Positions 58,666-64,000 of a stretch of 64,000 bases of DNA are shown here, piece after piece (the first letter of the stretch is position 1; each line of letters opens with the position of its first letter). A program made the translations under genes and the position numbers. This DNA comes from Synanceia verrucosa (lineage: Eukaryota > Chordata > Actinopteri > Perciformes > Synanceiidae), in the NCBI GenBank assembly GCA_029721515.1, contig CM056553.1:8692349-8756348 (forward strand), written 5' to 3'. Below the pieces are notes generated by a model. That model did no database searches, was not told the DNA's origin, and saw only the letters and a list, made by a program, of their open reading frames with translations.

Positions 58666-60223
58666 TTAAAGTGGTGATTGTGTTTCATTCTTTGTGGAAA
58701 CTTTATTATGCACTTTTTCTGCAATTTTATATAGGTCTCAGACGTCCAGCAATATTGTATTCAAAGTGTATTCGCCCAAACTCAGCCTTGGTCCTGAATT
58801 CCTGCCAGTTAAAAATCACTGTATTAAGCTCTGCTGAGAACAGACTGTTTTTGTGTCTGTACCTTTAAATTTTCCTGACCTGTGTCTAACCACGCCCCCT
58901 CTCTGGAAAGAGGAAGTGGCTCTCTCTCCCCTTACTGTGCGCTTCTGTTTACTGCTAGATGCGTACTGGCACTAGCAAAAGAGGCTACCATTAGCAGTAG
59001 TCAGAGTTACCCAAATTACAAATAAGTGTATAACATTAGCTTCAAAAGAGCCTTGTGCTCACAGAGCTTATGTTGAATGTCTCCTGATATTAATTACTCA
59101 AGGACATAAACGTTAGCAAAGCAGTCCTCTGGAGCGCGGTTAACTGAGCTCTGGAGGACTGGTTTGTAAACATGGGCCCATACAAATTATGCTTGGCTAC
59201 ACAGCTGAAGTTGAAGCATGGATTGGTGCAAACTGTCCTGGACACTACAGGCGTGGAAGCTGTCAATTAATCTATTTTGTTTTGCTTTACTGTGTAGCTC
59301 TACTTAACGCGACGGCCTGTAAACATGTCCCGGAGGGTAGCTGCAGTGCTAACATTACAGGGACACGTAGCTGCAGTGTTAACGTGTCCCTGTAATGTTA
59401 GCACTGCAGCTACCCTCCGGGACATGTTTACAGGCCGTCGCGTTAAGTAGAGCTACACAGTAAAGCATGTAGGACATGTAGCTGCAGTGTTAACGTGTCC
59501 CTGTAACGTTAACACTGCAGCTACAGGAGCTACCGGTACCTCTGGAGTGTAGCTCCGGTAGCTGCAGTGTTAACGTTACAGGGACATGTTTGCAGGCCAT
59601 CGTGCTACGTAGAGCTACACAGTAAAGCAACACAAAAAATGAATAACTTACAGCTCCACGTTTGTAGCTGTGTCCCAGACAGTTGGTGCAGATCCATGCT
59701 TCATCTTCAGCTGGTTAGTGAAGCCTGCTTTGTTAGATGATGAGCGCACACATGCTAAACTTTGGGAAGCGCTCTTGCTACGTTTCCAGCTAAAACAAAT
59801 CGATCCACTGGGTCCTCACAGGACAAACAGAGTAAAAATAGCTTCCTGTACTCGTTGAAGCAGCCAACACAGTGCAGCTTCCGTGCTTTGCTCCTAACTT
59901 TGTCAAGTTTGTTTGCGAAAGTTAGTGAGGTGAAACAATGGCGGCCGCTCCGTAACTTTAGAGGAGTGTTGTCTATCTGGGGGGGAGGCTGGCTCAAAGG
60001 CAGTGTCCTCTATTGGAGGGAGGGGCATTTCACCGTTCTACGTCAGTACGCGAAAAATGTTCAACTCCCTGTTTCAGCACACATTGGCAAAGAAGAGGAG
60101 CAAGCAAGGAAGGGAGCTGACAGACTTTTTTCACTCCTGGGGCCTCATTCACAGGCTATGGGGACACATACTACTGTTATATTACCTTTATGAAGTGGAT
60201 TTTGCATAATAGGTGACCTTTAA
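58666..60223. mobile_element. 1.56-kb TTAA element with internal hairpin expansion
   Basis: The right end GCATAATAGGTGACCT-TTAA (to 60223) is a well-known fish terminus (TTAAAGGTGACCTATTATGC inverted). The left end TTAAAGTGGTGATTGTG at 58666 is a diverged partner, and the sequence inside it (TTATTATGCACTTTTTCTGC; CTGTACCTTTAAATTTTCC) fits the same family. The centre (59284-59626) is a set of inverted copies of a ~70-bp block. The frames within (143, 80 and 68 codons) are on opposite strands and not transposase-like, so the element appears non-autonomous. Confidence 0.65.
59284..59466. repeat. perfect inverted repeat, 85-bp arms, 13-bp loop
   Basis: The arms 59284-59368 and 59382-59466 are exact reverse complements by base-by-base reading; the loop is AGCTGCAGTGTTA. 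Each arm contains GTAGCTCTACTTAACGCGAC and CATGTCCCGGAGGGTAGCTG. A further, diverged copy of the same block follows at 59467-59626, ending in the same GAGCTACACAGTAAAGC. Confidence 0.9.
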
Positions 60224-63200
60224 TTAACTCTTCGGTTAGTCGACTAGGAATTTCTTTGATTGAGGACAGACCTACTCATGGAAATGTTTTTCATTTTGCA
60301 GATATATTATCACATACCAAAGTATTGGCCCTCAGTAAGCTTAATCCTCTGGGGACCTTGAATGTGCATTTTTTTTTTTTTTACTGTCAAATGCGGCAAA
60401 TATGTCTTTGCGGTCCGCTAGCCAGTAAGGACAGGGGAAAGGCCATGGCAGGCGGTGGGAGCGAGAGGCATGGTAAATCTAGCACATGCTAGCATTCTTC
60501 TGAAAGAGCATTGACAGTGTATTTGTTTGGGCGTTGGGTTCAGATATGAACAATCACTCTCCAGGATGGCAGACTCTACCTTTAAATGCTATTTCCTGAA
60601 AGCCTTCATATTATCAGGACTGCACATTTGTTCTCATGATCCATAGACGTCTTTGAGGGAGTAATGGGCTATACCTTAAAGGTGATGCTATAAAGGTATT
60701 ATAGTTATCTGTCCCCGGATGCTGTGGAGGCTGAATCTTTATTGACAGATGCCAGCAGCAGCTGACTTCCATCATGGCACTGAGCAGACCCATTACAGAA
60801 AGAAAGCTAATTGGATTCACAAATCAGCTGACAGCTCCAGGTTTATAGTGGCACTGGGCTTTATGGGTAATATTTCAGGGACTGTTGGGCAGTTTGTCAG
60901 AGGTAGTTCATTGGTAGCGAGGAATCAGCAGAGAGAGAGAGAGAGAGCACCAGGGGAGCGTCAGCATTCATTTTGTTTAGCTTTTACTGAGCAAAGCCCA
61001 CTGGTGAGCAATGAGTCACTGTGGTACCACTCAGCCCCAAAGAGCTAAGCCCTGCATCATTGACTGAATGATACATGCTTTTGAAGGCAATTAAACCTTT
61101 GACTTATTGTCTGAAATGATTTTTTTTCTCCTCTTGAATCGAAGTGCATTCAAAAGTAAATGAATTGACTCATTTGTTTGGATCAAACTATGAAGTAACT
61201 CAGCCACTGACAATAACTGACAAACACATGAAGACTGATGTCATCCACAGAGTTTTGTACTTCATGAAATGCTGGGGTCATCTGAACTGAATGGAAAGGT
61301 CAGAGCACATGGTGTGGTTCACTAAGTGGTGAGCAATCTCACTCCATCTCTGTCTTGTGCTCTTTATTATGGCATTGTGAACAGGCTTTTCTTGCCGCCA
61401 GAGCAGTGCTGTTATTGCATCTCTAGTTTCACAGGAGACTTAGTGAACAGTGAGCCTCTCTGCGCTGCTAAAACCAGTCCAAACTAATGCCACCAAGGCA
61501 GGGATGAATGACGATTAATTGTTTTCCGCAGGTACAGAGGGCAATACCAGTGGTCTGCTTTATGGGGACCCCATTGAGATTCCATATGCTCGGTGAAATC
61601 TGTTCCCTTCCTCCTGACGAGTGTGTTTGTCCTTACTGACTGATCAATAGCTCGGGCAGCACATTGAGGCTCGCCTACTAGCACAACAAGCGTCAACTTG
61701 GCCTGATGATGGAAAATAAAGTGTTGGAATCAGCGTTTCTGAGTGTCTCCCTGAGTCTAACCTTTCCATAAAGGACATCTTTTGCTTTCTGAAGAGACTT
61801 GGCCTGATTTAATGAAAAGGTATACAGCAGCTTCTTTTTTAATCCAGTTAAGGATATCTGTAGTTTTGAATGCAGCGAGGCCTTGAGGGCACTGCTTTGC
61901 TTACTTGGTCAACTTTCCACTGTGTTTTCCCTTTTTCAATTTCTGCTTGTCCTTGCGGTGAAGATTGGTTTGTGACAGTTCCAAGATAAATGGCTTATGC
62001 CCTGTGGAACATATTTTATTTTGCTATGTCCAGTATATCATGCCAATAAATCAACAGTATGTGTGTAACCTCCCTGACGGTTGCCAGCACAGCTTGGGGT
62101 GTGCCAGATTTGGTCAACAGCTGAATGATAAATTCCCTTTCTGAAGGCCATGGGAATATGCGGGTGTTGCTGTGCTGATTTATTAAAGACAAAACAGATT
62201 GTGAGTGGAGGAGGTTCGTTACTGATAGGGTCGAGAATGATATCCGCCATGGCCGCTGGCAGATATGGTGTGGGTGATGTCACTGTAGGTGTGCACCGGA
62301 TCGTCCCATTGAATGAACTGTGATGCAAATACAGCAGGATACAAGCGGCAACCAAATCCCTCCCTGCAAAGGGATTTGCACTCCAAGCAAAAGCATTTCG
62401 CCTCCATAAACAGAGTGAAACAATCTCATCCACACTAATCTCTGCATACTTATTTCTCTTTATCAGTTTTATAACAGCGTTGAGGCTTAAATCCTATTTT
62501 CCCAGCAACGACTATTTATGCATCCTTGCCAGCAGTAATTCACTTCTTAATGTTAAAATCAGAGCACAGGATTCATATACTTAATTGGATATGAACTTTA
62601 TATATATAGCACAAACATAATTGGGTGATTTGGACGCTCTGCTGTGGTCCTGATAGCTTTTTGCTTTGTCAATAAAATATTTAAAGGTGCAGATTGTTTC
62701 AGTTCAGCTTGATCATGTACCGCTGTCCCTTGCTTTCACATCAAAGCGCTCATTAGCGAATCTCTGCTTTTATCTTTGCACAACATCTGCTACATGGGAA
62801 TATCTTTATGGCAGCCACATATACAAGGTACAGCTAAGATATCCATCTGCGTTCACAGTCCTGCACAGACGGTTATGTAAAATAAAGCACAGGATTATTT
62901 TTACTATTGATTCATCTGTTGATTATTTTCTCTCCTATTAATTAATTAATTTTTTGAGTTTTTCGGACATATAAAGACATAAATAAAATGTGTTTTCACA
63001 AAATGGTTGATGATGCTCTCAACTGCATGAGAGTGAGGGAGAAAGATGGGGAACATGAACAATCAAGCCTAATTATCGGTGGGACAAGACGGAGCGCTGC
63101 TCGCCAATTCACACTTTTTCACTCTCAACTTAATATTGCAGCTTCGGATTGAAGCCTCACATCTGTTCCTCCCTATGGGACAGCAGTATTCATACAGCTC

Positions 63201-63577
63201 CTTACATCCACTAAGCTTAGTGTTCACACACATACACATATGCCGTCCTGCAGATGACCTTCAGCTCGCCATATGCTTGTGTGTAAAGTGTAATAGCTCT
63301 ATTGGAAAGCATATACTGCTGCAATTGTGACAGCTTCCCATCAATCACCCAGAGTAGGAATGATATTTTTGTGTTTTATTGTTTTAATAAGCTGAGTGCA
63401 GTGGAGCCCTGGAAGTATGTCTTACATTCTTTTAGCCTCTTAAATGCAGTGAGGAGGAAGAGGAAGGGATGGAGCGTACTTGGTGGCGTACTCTGCCGTA
63501 TGCTCACACACTGACTGTAAACTCCCACACAGCAATCTGGCCAGTAGCTGGCAGAGAGCTTGGTTGTCCTTGCCTGT
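60224..63577. other. no gene recognised
   Basis: About 3.4 kb with a short (GA)n tract at 60929-60948. The 131-codon minus-strand frame at 62038-62433 and a 99-codon plus frame at 60749-61048 have no recognisable motif. The block at 62040-62420 has a more even base composition and several CpGs but no splice or promoter evidence. Confidence 0.4.
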
Positions 63578-63693
63578 CCTATGGAAGGATTGTTCAGCAT
63601 TTTAGGAAATCAATTTATTTGCCTTTTTGTCAATAGTTAGATGAGAAGATGGAAAGACAGTATGATTCCCGAAAAGTCAAACTATTCCTTTAA
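63578..63693. mobile_element. shortened TTAA MITE
   Basis: Same family as 7305-7596. The left end GGAAGGATTGTTCAGCATTT and right end CCCGAAAAGTCAAACTATTCCTTTAA (last 20 bases clearest) are inverted relatives, and TAGTTAGATGAGAAGAT is the usual internal motif. Only about 116 bp remain, so most of the interior is deleted. Confidence 0.6.
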
Positions 63694-63718
63694 AAGTTGC
63701 ATCATTTAGATTGTGCCA

Positions 63719-64000
63719 GTGTTGGTGAGTTGTTTCAGTCTGGTTTAAGCCTCTTCACAGTACTGAAACTGCCCTTTTATATGTTTTGAATGATCGTCTT
63801 TTAAACCTTGACTCTTGTAATTGTGCCTTTTTAATTCTTCTAGACCTAACAGCATTATTTGACAGAGTGGATCACACAATCCTCCTGTCAGGCCTCAAGC
63901 ACTCTGTTGGCATTGATGGCACTGTTTTAGACTGTATCAAGTCGTACCTCTCAAGTAGATCTCTCTGTGTGCAGTTATGGCAGTTATGCTCTTCAGTGGC
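63719..64000 (+). pseudogene. LINE reverse transcriptase fragment (L2/CR1-like), runs off window
   Basis: From 63759 an uninterrupted frame runs to the window edge (80 codons) and reads STETALLYVLNDRLLNL, then ILLDLTALFDRVDHTILLSG and DCIKSYLSSRSLCVQL. This is the reverse-transcriptase finger and early palm region with the LLDLxxxFDxVDH motif A of L2/CR1-like non-LTR retrotransposons; the first aspartate of the active site lies in that motif. Just upstream (63719-63758, QSG...) the frame is shifted by one missing base. This is a different part of the enzyme from the copy at 18868, and the sequence is not obviously the same family. How much lies beyond the window is unknown. The upstream frameshift suggests a dead copy. 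Confidence 0.8.

Noticed and set aside
62038..62433. 131-codon minus-strand frame as a candidate exon
   Set aside because: No known motif and no splice or promoter evidence; a 62-codon frame in another phase overlaps it.

Overview
The window looks like a gene-poor stretch of a ray-finned (teleost, probably spiny-rayed) fish chromosome. The base composition is AT-leaning, no dense open reading frames occur, and the recognisable content is almost entirely teleost-type mobile DNA: a tRNA-derived SINE with an ATGG tail, 5'-truncated CR1/L2/Rex1-type LINEs, a decayed Tc1-like transposon, and many short non-autonomous DNA transposons flanked by TTAA or by 8-bp hAT-type duplications. There is no operon, CRISPR array, functional tRNA or rRNA gene. 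All family assignments come from recognising motifs and reading repeats by eye; no database was searched.

Layout. 0-10 kb: a palindromic MITE (651), a piggyBac-like MITE (4681), a SINE with visible target-site duplication (5180), two TTAA elements (5690 and 7305), a LINE tail joined to an inverted SINE (8543-8853) and a hAT-like MITE (8913). 10-20 kb: mostly featureless, then a terminal-inverted-repeat element with an LTR-like insert (13425-14090), a TTAA MITE (16608) and a LINE reverse-transcriptase remnant with its 3' tail (18868-19981). 20-42 kb: long unremarkable spans with an AT-rich repeat cluster (21170), a TTTG/CAAA palindrome (23937), an AT/AC microsatellite (25331), two copies of one piggyBac-like family (27141 and 37060) and a SINE fragment (34457).

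42-64 kb is the most structured part. It holds a CpG-richer block with a possible first exon (42580-42895), a young near-perfect palindromic transposon nested inside an older palindromic TTAA element (43319-44599), another SINE, a third piggyBac-like copy (46604), a 1.26-kb palindrome (50941-52197), a Tc1-like remnant broken by a fragment related to that palindrome (53695-54288), a hAT-type element with an exact 8-bp duplication (55580-55974), a 1.56-kb TTAA element carrying a perfect 85-bp-arm hairpin (58666-60223), and a second LINE reverse-transcriptase fragment running off the right edge.

The only candidate host gene feature is the short first exon near 42.87 kb; the rest reads as intergenic or intronic DNA shaped by transposition. 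I found no convincing new biological system. The most unusual things are the large, well-preserved inverted repeats, which would fold into long hairpin RNAs if transcribed.
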